Of a stretch of DNA of 23,395 bases, positions 5,728 to 13,732 are shown piece after piece (the first letter of the stretch is position 1; the number at the start of each line of letters is the position of its first letter). The notes beneath the pieces are model-generated. The model saw only the letters and a list, made by a program, of their open reading frames with translations. It was not told the origin of the DNA and did no database searches. This stretch comes from Wolbachia endosymbiont of Cylisticus convexus (GTDB lineage Bacteria > Pseudomonadota > Alphaproteobacteria > Rickettsiales > Anaplasmataceae), in contig NZ_QPIP01000021.1 of NCBI RefSeq assembly GCF_003344345.1, positions 1 through 23,395 of the forward strand. The letters are read 5' to 3'. Made by a program: the position numbers and the translations under genes.

Positions 5728-8538
5728 TTAATCAACATCAGTAGGTTTACCAGTTGGACCCATAAGGATTATTTTCTCTCCTTCTCTTAAGTGTCTGCAC
5801 AAATTAGTGGAGCCGCCAATTTCAAGCACAATAGTGGAAATAATTCCTTTTTTTTTATCTACTTCAGTGCCAGTTACAGCTATACCTTCCATAGCAAGGT
5901 TTGTATTATTGGCTTTTCTGCTATTGGTTTCAAAATTTTGCAACCTAAAGAATTGTCCAGGTTTAAAATTCTTTGCCGCAAGTGGTGCTTTGATCACTAT
6001 TTCCACAACTTTGTCTGTTAAATATTGAACTTTTATAACCTTTGCAGTGAATTGCTCTTTAATTTTGTTGAAGAATTCTTCATTAGTTGCAGCGTATGAC
6101 GCTGGCCGGCCATTATTTAAAAGCTGGGAAATAATAGGGTAACCATTCTTAGCGCTTGCCATAGCTTTCACGACACTGCCACTATATGAAGGATGAAGAT
6201 CACCAAAAAAGCTAATTGTTTTATTGCCTTGCTTATATACCAATATCCTGTCTTTATTCTGCATCTTAGGAGAAAATATTGGATCTATTTCTTTTCCTGA
6301 TGAATTCAAATGAGTAAAATACCCATTGCTTAATTTAAAGTGCTTTTTATCTTCTGTTGCAATAACTGTATTTGGCTCAGTACCTGCTGCTATAAAAATA
6401 GAACGTGCTTTCATGTATTTGATTTCGCCGGATTTTGTGTCTATTAGTTTTATTGATTCAGCATGATTATATTTATCCGTCACAACTTCAACTGGCTCTA
6501 AGTTTTCAATAAAATAAATCCCTTCTGATAGTGCATTTTGCACCTCTTCGCTATTTAATCGATAACTTGGTGAGTCTTTTAGCTCTTTTCTATATATAAC
6601 TTTTACTCCCCCGAGACTTTGCATGAATTCTAATATTTTTATTTTTCTACTCTCTTTTTTTGCTAACTCTTGCTCTGCTTGGATCAATTTTGCGTGCGAT
6701 ATGAGCTCATTTGCAATTTCATATTCTTCTTCTGTCCAATCTTTTTCGACATATTTCTTTCCATACTTATCAACCAATATTTCATAACGAAGAAGAAATT
6801 TTTCTACTTGAATTGGATAATACGCTAAAGCTTCAGTGGCAGTGTCAATTGCAGTGAGTCCTGCACCTATGACAACTATCGGCATGAGAACTTGCAGGTT
6901 TGCTATAGAGTCAAACTTAAGAGCACCAGTCAGTTGTAACGACATAAGAAAGTCGGATGCCATGCGCACTCCACGAGCTAGCATGTTTTTTATTTTGATC
7001 ATTCGTGGCTTACCAGAGCCAAGTGCCAAGGCAATGTGATCAAAACCCAAGTTGAATGCGTCATCAACGGTTATCGTACCTCCAAAACGAATGCCTCCAT
7101 AAAGTGCGAAATTCTCACGTCTTTCCAATAGTAGTCTAATAATCTTTAAGTAATTTTTATCCCACCGAGAAGTAATGCCATATTCTGCCACCCCACCAAA
7201 CCCATCTGCCGTGCGTTCACTCAATTTTTCGTATTTGAGATCTTTAATTAGCTGGAAATTATCAATCAAAGGTTCAATCTTTAGTCCATCAATGGAGATA
7301 ACGCTATGCCCATCATTCAACAAATGATGAGCTAAATTAAAACCAGCAGGACCAAGGCCTACAACTAGGACGTTTTTTCCGGTGGTTTCTTTTGGCAATG
7401 GACGTTGAAAATTTAAAGGATTCCAACGGCTAAGCAGAGAATATATTTCAAATCCATACGGTAAACTGAGCACATCATCTAAAATCCTTGTTTCAACCAC
7501 TGGCACATTTACAGGCTCTTGTTTCTGATATATGCATGAGCTCATGCAATCATTGCATATTCTGTTCCCAGTAGCCGCACATAATGGGTTATCTATCATC
7601 ACAATTGCAAGACTTGCTATGCTGTACCCTTCGCTTTTCACCAGATTCATTTCTGATATTTTCTGTTCTAGTGGACAGCCGTGCAATTCAACTTTCAGTG
7701 GGGATTTTTTAAAGATGTTATTATTATTGACTAGCCCCTTTGAGCAACTATCCTTATTTTGCTTATGACAAAATATGCAGTAGTGAACATTATCTAATGC
7801 TTTATTCAAACTCACCTTTTCACTTGTCAGGTCAAAACCATATCGTCTTTTTGTTTTGCTTGAATACAATACCTCAACTTCGTCTACTTCTTTTTTAAAG
7901 AACGATACGAGATTTTCGTGATCAATTTTTCTGTGAATACTAAAAAGTATACTTTGTTTGTTTTTCACTCTCCACGCTGCATATTGAGCTGCAATCTCTA
8001 TTTCTTCTTTATGATTTTCCCTATCTTCAAACCAGTGCATTACCTGCTCGGCAAAGGTTTCTTCTGTTGTCGGTAAAGTGAGAAGGCGGTTTAGCTTGCT
8101 AGTAACAAGATCAATGTTGATATTTGTTATATCAGCGTATTTCTTCAATGCATAGCGCTGAACAAATAATCTTTTGCACTTATATACTATAGCAAAGTCA
8201 TTATGTTTTTTCTTTAGCTTCTCTGCTTCTTTTTCAATATTAAAAAGTTTTGCAATAAATTCATCAAGTAAATACGAGAGGTCTATTATTAACTGGCTAT
8301 GACAACCATCTGTCATCCAAGTAGCTGACACTGGGATCTGTCCTTCTTGTTTTCTAGATCCCAGTGTCAAGCACTGGGATGACATCAAAGAAGAAGCTGC
8401 TTTTTCTCTTGCTTCAATTAATAAACAAAACAAGCTTTCATCGCACGATTTTATATAATCTAAAAACGCCTCATCCAATTTTATTAATCCACTGCGAGTG
8501 TATAAGTTTGAAAATGAGATTTTGAAATTCAGCTGCAT
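5728..8538 (-). CDS. GltD-like Fe-S/flavin NAD(P) oxidoreductase, 936 aa, with in-frame palindromic insert
   Basis: A multidomain electron-transfer enzyme. The N-terminal third ends in two cysteine clusters (C254, C257, C265, C288; and C320, C328, C331, C335) suited to Fe-S centres, as in the small subunit of glutamate synthase. The central GltD-like module begins with the dinucleotide fold VLVVGLGPAGFN (GLGPAG 394-399), and a second nucleotide fold VVIGAGLTAIDTA (about 570-580). The C-terminus (about 840-936) resembles the FAD-binding half of PyrK/ferredoxin-NADP reductases (FKPGQFFRLQNF) but stops at GPTGKPTDVD, where relatives go on into an NAD-binding domain, so the end is short. Residues about 52-76 are encoded by a palindromic repeat. 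The substrate is unknown; glutamate synthase is unproven because no large subunit gene is adjacent. Confidence 0.8.
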   Translation of the reverse strand: MQLNFKISFSNLYTRSGLIKLDEAFLDYIKSCDESLFCLLIEAREKAASSLMSSQCLTLGSRKQEGQIPVSATWMTDGCHSQLIIDLSYLLDEFIAKLFNIEKEAEKLKKKHNDFAIVYKCKRLFVQRYALKKYADITNINIDLVTSKLNRLLTLPTTEETFAEQVMHWFEDRENHKEEIEIAAQYAAWRVKNKQSILFSIHRKIDHENLVSFFKKEVDEVEVLYSSKTKRRYGFDLTSEKVSLNKALDNVHYCIFCHKQNKDSCSKGLVNNNNIFKKSPLKVELHGCPLEQKISEMNLVKSEGYSIASLAIVMIDNPLCAATGNRICNDCMSSCIYQKQEPVNVPVVETRILDDVLSLPYGFEIYSLLSRWNPLNFQRPLPKETTGKNVLVVGLGPAGFNLAHHLLNDGHSVISIDGLKIEPLIDNFQLIKDLKYEKLSERTADGFGGVAEYGITSRWDKNYLKIIRLLLERRENFALYGGIRFGGTITVDDAFNLGFDHIALALGSGKPRMIKIKNMLARGVRMASDFLMSLQLTGALKFDSIANLQVLMPIVVIGAGLTAIDTATEALAYYPIQVEKFLLRYEILVDKYGKKYVEKDWTEEEYEIANELISHAKLIQAEQELAKKESRKIKILEFMQSLGGVKVIYRKELKDSPSYRLNSEEVQNALSEGIYFIENLEPVEVVTDKYNHAESIKLIDTKSGEIKYMKARSIFIAAGTEPNTVIATEDKKHFKLSNGYFTHLNSSGKEIDPIFSPKMQNKDRILVYKQGNKTISFFGDLHPSYSGSVVKAMASAKNGYPIISQLLNNGRPASYAATNEEFFNKIKEQFTAKVIKVQYLTDKVVEIVIKAPLAAKNFKPGQFFRLQNFETNSRKANNTNLAMEGIAVTGTEVDKKKGIISTIVLEIGGSTNLCRHLREGEKIILMGPTGKPTDVD
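6090..6104. repeat. CAGCG-TATGA-CGCTG palindrome in the oxidoreductase gene
   Basis: A 5-bp arm pair with a 5-base centre, nearly identical to the CAGCG-CGTGA-CGCTG copy in the terminase gene at 17182-17196. It encodes part of the stretch PASYAATNEE. It is short, so chance is possible, but the match in centre bases (TGA) supports a common repeat. Confidence 0.4.
8311..8384. repeat. Wolbachia-type palindromic element inside the oxidoreductase frame
   Basis: The outer arms TGTCATCC and GGATGACA are perfect 8-bp inverted repeats. Inside them GACACTGGGATCT and AGATCCCAGTGTC form a perfect 13-bp arm pair. The element is translated without breaking the frame, giving about 25 residues (SSQCLTLGSRKQEGQIPVSA then TWMTDG) that look unlike the surrounding helical sequence. 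Confidence 0.85.
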
Positions 8539-8583
8539 CGTTATACTATACAGTGTACATACTGTTTTTTGCAGATGAAGATT

Positions 8584-9015
8584 TTATTTGTCTTGCAGTC
8601 TTGCTAAGATTGTTGCTTCTGCAGCTTTTTCTTCCCCAACATATGCAACACACTCAAATTTGCATGCACCCAAACGCGCATTTTTTATACTGGATTGAAG
8701 AATCAACGTGTCCCCTGGAATAACTGGCCTTCTGAATTTTGCGTTTTCAATAGACATAAAGTAAACAACTTTATTTTCTATTGTTTTTTTACCGAGAACA
8801 CATATAGCAGATGCCTGAGCTAAAGACTCAATTATCAAAACTCCTGGCATTATCGGATGATCAGGAAAATGACCAATAAAAAATGGCTCATTGAAAGTTA
8901 CGTTCTTAATTGCTTTTATGCTTTTACCATGGTCACATTCTATTACTCTATCTACTAGGAGAAACGGATAAGAATGTGGTAATATTTTCATAATATCACT
9001 GATATTAAATTGCAT
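8584..9015 (-). CDS. fabZ: 3-hydroxyacyl-ACP dehydratase FabZ, 143 aa
   Basis: FabZ removes water from (3R)-hydroxyacyl-ACP in type II fatty acid elongation, in the cytoplasm. The hot-dog fold sequence contains PHSYPFLLVDRV (13-24), GHFPDHPIMPGVLIIESLAQ with catalytic His49 and Glu63, and KFRRPVIPGD. The ATG at 9015 (MQFNISDIMKILPH) matches the usual FabZ start. A TTG 27 bases further upstream at 9042 would make it overlap skp by 23 bases and is less likely. It follows rseP-bamA-skp, the standard envelope cluster, but lpxD, which normally lies between skp and fabZ, is absent. Confidence 0.95.
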   Translation of the reverse strand: MQFNISDIMKILPHSYPFLLVDRVIECDHGKSIKAIKNVTFNEPFFIGHFPDHPIMPGVLIIESLAQASAICVLGKKTIENKVVYFMSIENAKFRRPVIPGDTLILQSSIKNARLGACKFECVAYVGEEKAAEATILARLQDK

Positions 9016-9019
9016 AAGC

Positions 9020-9580
9020 TTACTCAATGCTTTGTAAAGCAAATTCAGGTATTTCCTTATTTACATTTTTTAATACCACATCTGATAAATCAACCTCATC
9101 CATAGAGTATAGAACTTGATCCTTTTTTGAAATAAGTAGTACTAAATCTATATTGTTTTTTTCTGCTGTTCTTTTAGCAGCTTCTTTTATCTTATTAAAA
9201 ACACTTTCTACTGCTTCTCTATAATTTTCTTCTAAATTTGACATTTTTTTAGCGTAATTATCCCTAACGCTTACAGCGTGCTTATTAAATTGTTCTGCCT
9301 TTTCTTTTTTTGCTTCTTCTGACAAAAGGTCAGATTCTTCTTTCGATGGCTTAAGTTTTTCTAACTCATTTTCAAATTCTTGCTGTAACCTAGAATTCTG
9401 TTCCTTTATTTGTTGTTGTATATTTTGCAGAGCCAGAGATTCATTGATAACTTTGTCACTATCAATAATAGCAGCCTTTGTATTAAGCATGCCCTGAGAT
9501 TGATATCCTACAAACTTATATCCCACAAACATGGAAGTAATTAATGCAATAACTGATATTAATAACTGTATATATTTCAT
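9020..9580 (-). CDS. skp: OmpH/Skp-family periplasmic chaperone, 186 aa
   Basis: Skp holds unfolded outer-membrane proteins in the periplasm and hands them to the Bam machine. A hydrophobic N-terminus (residues about 4-25, LLISVIALITSMFVGYKFVG) acts as signal peptide or membrane anchor; no clear cleavage site is seen, so it may remain tethered. Residues about 50-145 are strongly helical and charged (ELEKLKPSKEE, EEAKKEKAEQFNK), fitting the long coiled-coil tentacles of the Skp trimer. The start ATG directly abuts the stop of bamA (TGAATG), so translation is probably coupled. The family call rests on composition, length and position next to bamA; sequence identity in this family is always low. 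Confidence 0.85.
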   Translation of the reverse strand: MKYIQLLISVIALITSMFVGYKFVGYQSQGMLNTKAAIIDSDKVINESLALQNIQQQIKEQNSRLQQEFENELEKLKPSKEESDLLSEEAKKEKAEQFNKHAVSVRDNYAKKMSNLEENYREAVESVFNKIKEAAKRTAEKNNIDLVLLISKKDQVLYSMDEVDLSDVVLKNVNKEIPEFALQSIE

Positions 9581-11905
9581 TCAAATCCCCGCTTCAATAG
9601 AAATTTTAACGTTTGGTGATGGTATTATATCATAAGCTTCCTTTACTAAAGGGAACCCAAAATCTAATCTAAGTCTACCAAAAGGAGAAGGCATTGAAAA
9701 GCCAAAACCTGGTGATACTCTTATAAGCTTACTATCATAATATTGTCCACTATATTCCCCCTTTTTATCTAAACCAAAAAGTGTTGCATAGTCAACAAAT
9801 AGTGAGCCTTTGATACCAGTGTAGTCGTATAATTTGGGTAATGGAAAATCTACTTGCTGTGTTAAATTAAAATAAGTTTCGCCTCCTAATGAGCTATTAT
9901 TTTTATCTTTTGCTCTTGGTCCAATACCAGAGAGGTCAAATCCCCTAATCTCATTAAAAAAGCGCTGGCCAATGTTTAGATCTTTATCAATATAAGAAAA
10001 AATATGACCTGCCTCCACCTTAAAGCGTAGTGTTATATCATCATCAATTTTGCTTAATATCGGATGTGTATAAAAAGATAAGAATTCAGATTTTAGGAAA
10101 TTTACATTTCCTCCCAATCCTGAAATATCCTGACTTAAGCGCAGTAAATACCCCTCTCTTGGAGCGTATAGATTATTCAATTTATTATATGTCAACGTGT
10201 ATCCCACTGATGAAATCTGATGTTCACCTTTTTGATCTCTTATTATCTGAGAGATATCCTCATCTTTTCCACCCTTATTGTCCATGTGTATGTGACTATA
10301 CTTATAAGAATAGTGAAAGGAATTGGTTAGATTTTCTGAGATTTTATATGATAATCTTGCTGTTCCTCCCCAATTACAAGTATCAAAAGTAGTGTTTGGT
10401 TTATCTTGTTTTTCATAAAAAATACCCATGCCTAATGACGTATCAGAATCGTTAAAATTGTTTTCAACGAAGTCCATATTAGCAGAAAGCACATGTCGAC
10501 TTTTTTCAAGAGCAAAAGAGAGCTCTTTACCACTACCAAATAAATTACGATCTGTGAGACTGGTTTTAACAAATACTCTACCAGGAAGAGACAAACCTCC
10601 TGTTAAAGATACTGAGGCAGTGTTTTTTTCTTTAACATTTAAGTCAAGATTTACTGCATCGTCATTAACTGCGTAACTATTTACTTTCACTGTTTCAAAA
10701 AAATCACTACTCATTAGTTTTTTACGTGATTTTTGAATCTCAGATGTGTTATATGCGTCGCCTTCTGCTATACTGAGCTTTCTTCTAATGACTTTATCTA
10801 AAGTGCGATCATTACCATCAATAGTAATTTGGTTTATATAAATCTTTTTACCCGGTAGCACTTTGTAAGTTACATCCATAATATTGTTACGTTGTGTAGG
10901 TTCTGGATTAACTCTTGCAAATATATACCCTTTTTCATTTAAATGTTTACTTATTTTTTCTGCTGTATTGTTAATTTTAACTCTATTAAATATCTGATTA
11001 TTTTCTTCTGTGATAAATTCTAATATTTCTTTCCTTAAACTTAAATCCTGAATCTCAGCTTCAATATCAACTTCATTATTTCCAAATAAATATTGCTGCT
11101 TTTCATCAATCAAAAAAGTTAACTCTATTTGGTTGTTATTATCAATCTCAACAATTGGTTGGATATTATTTTGAATATATCCTTTAGATGAGTAGAAGCG
11201 ATCAAGCAGTTCTGTGTTAATCAGTAGATATTGAGGTGAATAATGAGTTCCGCTTTTAAAAATGGCTCTAAATAACTTACTAAATATATCATTGCTATGT
11301 CTTTTGATGACTTGCTCTAGCTCATTTGCTGAAAAATTTTTGTTACCTATGAATCTTAAACCCTTAATTTTGGAGGTTCTGCCTTCTTTTACCTTAAAAA
11401 TCAGATTGATCCTATTGCTACCAAGCTTATCTATCTCATATGCAATTTTAACACCAATTTTACCACTATTCCTATAAAGAGTAACTAGATTTATTAAATC
11501 GTTTTTTAATTTTGTTTCAGTAAAAATAGTTAGTGATTTCAACTGGATAACGTTATTTAGCAACTCTTTACTGTTAAATAACTTATTGCCCTTCAATATT
11601 ACTTTGTTAATTAGTGGATTCTCCTGAATTTTTACTACTAAGTTTGCTTCATCATCCATATAGGCGTTAACACTAGCAAATAACTTTGTTTTATATAAAC
11701 CTTTTATAACTGAATCTATATCATCATCATTTATATAACTACCTGGTTCTAATTTTGTATAAAACCTTATTGTTTGATCACTTACTCGCTCATTGCCAAT
11801 ATACTTAATATCTTTTATCTGTACTTTTTCCTTATTTTCTAGAGCAGCAAGTAGAGTAGGAAAAGAGATAAAAATTATTATTAGTATGTGGAATAATTTT
11901 TTCAT
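9581..11905 (-). CDS. bamA: Outer membrane protein assembly factor BamA, 774 aa
   Basis: BamA inserts beta-barrel proteins into the outer membrane. The preferred start at 11905 gives MKKLFHILIIIFISFPTLLA, a good signal peptide; an upstream ATG at 11947 would overlap rseP. Periplasmic POTRA repeats fill roughly the first 400 residues (IKDIKYIGNERVSDQTIRFY opens POTRA1; ISKGLRF/IGNKNFS-type and ITIDGNDRTLDKVIRRKLSI mark later ones). The C-terminal 16-strand barrel holds the loop-6 motif as IRGFD (VRGY/F in relatives) and GGETYFNLT. The protein ends KISIEAGI, without the aromatic last residue usual for outer-membrane proteins. It sits between rseP (7 bases upstream) and skp (adjacent). Confidence 0.95.
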   Translation of the reverse strand: MKKLFHILIIIFISFPTLLAALENKEKVQIKDIKYIGNERVSDQTIRFYTKLEPGSYINDDDIDSVIKGLYKTKLFASVNAYMDDEANLVVKIQENPLINKVILKGNKLFNSKELLNNVIQLKSLTIFTETKLKNDLINLVTLYRNSGKIGVKIAYEIDKLGSNRINLIFKVKEGRTSKIKGLRFIGNKNFSANELEQVIKRHSNDIFSKLFRAIFKSGTHYSPQYLLINTELLDRFYSSKGYIQNNIQPIVEIDNNNQIELTFLIDEKQQYLFGNNEVDIEAEIQDLSLRKEILEFITEENNQIFNRVKINNTAEKISKHLNEKGYIFARVNPEPTQRNNIMDVTYKVLPGKKIYINQITIDGNDRTLDKVIRRKLSIAEGDAYNTSEIQKSRKKLMSSDFFETVKVNSYAVNDDAVNLDLNVKEKNTASVSLTGGLSLPGRVFVKTSLTDRNLFGSGKELSFALEKSRHVLSANMDFVENNFNDSDTSLGMGIFYEKQDKPNTTFDTCNWGGTARLSYKISENLTNSFHYSYKYSHIHMDNKGGKDEDISQIIRDQKGEHQISSVGYTLTYNKLNNLYAPREGYLLRLSQDISGLGGNVNFLKSEFLSFYTHPILSKIDDDITLRFKVEAGHIFSYIDKDLNIGQRFFNEIRGFDLSGIGPRAKDKNNSSLGGETYFNLTQQVDFPLPKLYDYTGIKGSLFVDYATLFGLDKKGEYSGQYYDSKLIRVSPGFGFSMPSPFGRLRLDFGFPLVKEAYDIIPSPNVKISIEAGI

Positions 11906-11912
11906 ACGTATC

Positions 11913-13028
11913 TTAAAAAAAATGCCTAATATCATTTGTGATTGCAACTGCCATCAACAAAAACAATATGGTAGCACCAAAAGTGGCTGCATATTTTTGA
12001 TATTTCAAACTCAAATCTCTACGTATAACTGCTTCTATGATATAATGAAATAAATGCCCACCATCTAGAAGTGGTATTGGCAGCAAGTTAATTGCAGCTA
12101 AATTAGCTGAAATGATTGCCATAAAATATAGAACCATAATGAATCCCTTTTTAGCTGATTGCCCTGAATATTTTGCAATTTTTATTGGCCCGCCTATTTC
12201 ATTTATACTCCTCTTACCAACGACAATTTGAAAGAGGGCTTTGATTGTTAAACACATAGTATGATAGGTTTCACTTACTGATAGGCTAGCAGCTCCAAGG
12301 AAAGATGACTGTTTTAACCCAATCATATTAATTGAGGTAATTCCTATAGTTTTTCTTTCTATTATGTTGCCAAAAACATCTCTATCCTCAACTGTAAACG
12401 GAGTTAGGGTAGTTCTGTGCTCTTGGCTATTTCTGCTATACTTAATTTCCATTCTTGTCTCAGGGTTTGACATTATCACTCGTGAAATATCTTCAAAGTA
12501 TTTTATTTTATACTCATTAATCTGTGTAATAGTGTCACCTGGCAGTAAGCCAGCTTGCTTTGCTGCACTTTCTTCAATTACATTACCAATTACTGGTGGA
12601 GTACGATAATAGCCTGTAACGCTGAAAAATACTGTGAAAGCTATAACGGTAAATATCATGTTTGCAAAAGGCCCTGCAAAAACTATTGCTGCTTTTTGAT
12701 ATCGAGGTTTTGTATGGAATGAGTATAATTTTTCTTCTTCAGTTAATTTTTGTTGATCAACAGGAACGCTTACTGCATTAGTATCCCCTAACATTTTAAC
12801 GTAGCCACCCAATGGAAAGGCACTTAATTTCCACCTAGTTCCAGACTTATCGTTAAAACCAAAAATTTCAGGACCAAAGCCTATAGAAAAAGATTCAACT
12901 TTAACCTTGCATGCTTTAGCGACAATATAATGACCATATTCATGCACGAATACTATGACAGAAATTATTAAAGAAAATGATAGAAAATAATATATTCCAT
13001 CGCTAAGTTGATGAGAAATTAATTCCAC
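11913..13028 (-). CDS. rseP: Site-2 metalloprotease RseP, 371 aa
   Basis: RseP is an inner-membrane zinc protease that cuts transmembrane segments of anti-sigma factors and leftover signal peptides. The first membrane segment carries the HExxH zinc site as HEYGH (29-33). The C-terminal segment has NLLPIPLLDGGHLFHY, with the third zinc ligand in LDGG. Between them lies one readable PDZ domain (about 120-200, PPVIGNVIEESAAKQAGLLP). E. coli RseP has two PDZ domains; a single one and a length near 370 are usual in Rickettsiales. The start is GTG at 13026-13028. It leads the minus-strand envelope operon rseP-bamA-skp-fabZ and is driven by a promoter back to back with that of sdhE. No RseA-like substrate is seen in the window. 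Confidence 0.95.
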   Translation of the reverse strand: MELISHQLSDGIYYFLSFSLIISVIVFVHEYGHYIVAKACKVKVESFSIGFGPEIFGFNDKSGTRWKLSAFPLGGYVKMLGDTNAVSVPVDQQKLTEEEKLYSFHTKPRYQKAAIVFAGPFANMIFTVIAFTVFFSVTGYYRTPPVIGNVIEESAAKQAGLLPGDTITQINEYKIKYFEDISRVIMSNPETRMEIKYSRNSQEHRTTLTPFTVEDRDVFGNIIERKTIGITSINMIGLKQSSFLGAASLSVSETYHTMCLTIKALFQIVVGKRSINEIGGPIKIAKYSGQSAKKGFIMVLYFMAIISANLAAINLLPIPLLDGGHLFHYIIEAVIRRDLSLKYQKYAATFGATILFLLMAVAITNDIRHFF

Positions 13029-13056
13029 CTATATTTTAAATCTTAATCAAACGTTA

Positions 13057-13085
13057 AGTATATTAAAATGTGCCTCGCTTGACAA
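13057..13085 (-). promoter_or_regulatory. Promoter of the rseP-bamA-skp-fabZ operon
   Basis: On the minus strand TTGTCA (13080-13085), 17 bases, then TATACT (13057-13062): 5/6 matches in each hexamer and ideal spacing. The expected transcript start is about 20 bases before the rseP GTG. The -35 shares five bases with the opposing sdhE -35. Confidence 0.65.
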
Positions 13086-13107
13086 GTATTTAGTTTAGTC
13101 TTTAAAT
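13079..13107 (+). promoter_or_regulatory. Promoter of sdhE
   Basis: A perfect TTGACA (13079-13084), 17 bases, then TTAAAT (13102-13107). Transcription would start near 13114, leaving a leader of only about 8 bases before the ATG at 13122, too short for a normal Shine-Dalgarno; none is seen. Confidence 0.55.
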
Positions 13108-13121
13108 TAAAAAAAAGTTTA

Positions 13122-13394
13122 ATGACAATGACAGATATCTCCTTATTAAGAAGAAAATTGATGTATAGGAGCTGGCATAGGGGCTGCAAAGAAACCGATA
13201 TACTTTTAGGGCATTTTGCATTAAAATATCTTGATAAATTTTCCTTAAGCGAACTAATCGAATACAAAAAAATAGTTGATCTTGATGATTACGAATTATA
13301 TTGTTACATAACTCGCAAGACACTACTCCCCCCTGGCTTGAGTAGTGAAATAGTCGATTTGATTGCTTGCTTTAATCCTTTATGCACTCAATAA
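13122..13394 (+). CDS. sdhE: Succinate dehydrogenase flavinylation factor SdhE, 90 aa
   Basis: SdhE (YgfY, the bacterial counterpart of SDHAF2/Sdh5) binds SdhA and promotes covalent FAD attachment in complex II. The defining RGxxE motif is present as HRGCKETD (R20, G21, E24), preceded by RRKLMYRSW and followed by LGHFALKYLDKFS and LIEYKKIVDLDDYELYCYIT, as in the five-helix fold. Size is typical. Starts at 13122 or at the second ATG two codons later are equally possible. No sdh genes are nearby. Its 3' end overlaps zapA tail to tail by 23 bases, so each transcript is antisense to the other's end. Confidence 0.92.
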   Translation: MTMTDISLLRRKLMYRSWHRGCKETDILLGHFALKYLDKFSLSELIEYKKIVDLDDYELYCYITRKTLLPPGLSSEIVDLIACFNPLCTQ

Positions 13395-13689
13395 TCTTAT
13401 TCACCTTGCTTAGTACTTCAACATATTCTATTTTTCTCTCATTTCTATACTTTTCGCGCTCTTGATTTACTTCATCCAACCGCTTTGTTAATTCTAAAAT
13501 TTTATCCTCGAGAGTCAATGCTGCAAGTAAGAAATTTAATGCGTCTGAGCCCTTACCTCCAGTTTTTTGAGATATAGAGCTAACTAGCTTGTTAAAGCTA
13601 TTAGCAAGTTGTAATAAATGGTCCTTCTTTTTACTTTCGCAAGATATTTTGTATGTGTTATTACGTATAACTATTTCTACTACTTGCAT
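13372..13689 (-). CDS. zapA: Cell division protein ZapA, 105 aa
   Basis: ZapA binds and bundles FtsZ at the division ring. The N-terminal half (VEIVIRNNTYKISCESKKKD, then LLQLANSFNKLVSSIS) matches the ZapA beta-alpha head domain. The C-terminal half (about 55-105, LTLEDKILELTKRLDEVNQE) is the helix that forms the tetramer coiled coil. It lies 43 bases downstream of the IHF-like gene on the same strand, with a 10-bp inverted repeat between them, and overlaps sdhE at its 3' end. Confidence 0.85.
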   Translation of the reverse strand: MQVVEIVIRNNTYKISCESKKKDHLLQLANSFNKLVSSISQKTGGKGSDALNFLLAALTLEDKILELTKRLDEVNQEREKYRNERKIEYVEVLSKVNKIIECIKD

Positions 13690-13695
13690 ATGGTG

Positions 13696-13728
13696 CTATA
13701 TTGTATGACTTTCACATTTACAATATAG
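13696..13728. promoter_or_regulatory. 10-bp perfect inverted repeat between the IHF-like gene and zapA
   Basis: CTATATTGTA (13696-13705) and TACAATATAG (13719-13728) are perfect inverted arms around a 13-base spacer, located 5 bases after the IHF-like stop and 7 bases before the zapA ATG on the minus strand. There is no T-run. It could be a leader hairpin shielding the zapA start or a dimer binding site. Confidence 0.45.
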
Positions 13729-13732
13729 ATTT

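Noticed and set aside
8549..8570. ACAGT-GTACAT-ACTGT followed by T6 between fabZ and the oxidoreductase gene, as a terminator
   Set aside because: The T-run follows the stem only on the plus strand, whereas both neighbouring genes are on the minus strand, and the stem is only 5 bp.
13043..13323. Two minus-strand frames across the sdhE gene
   Set aside because: They overlap the sdhE coding region and its promoter and match nothing; SdhE on the other strand is clear.
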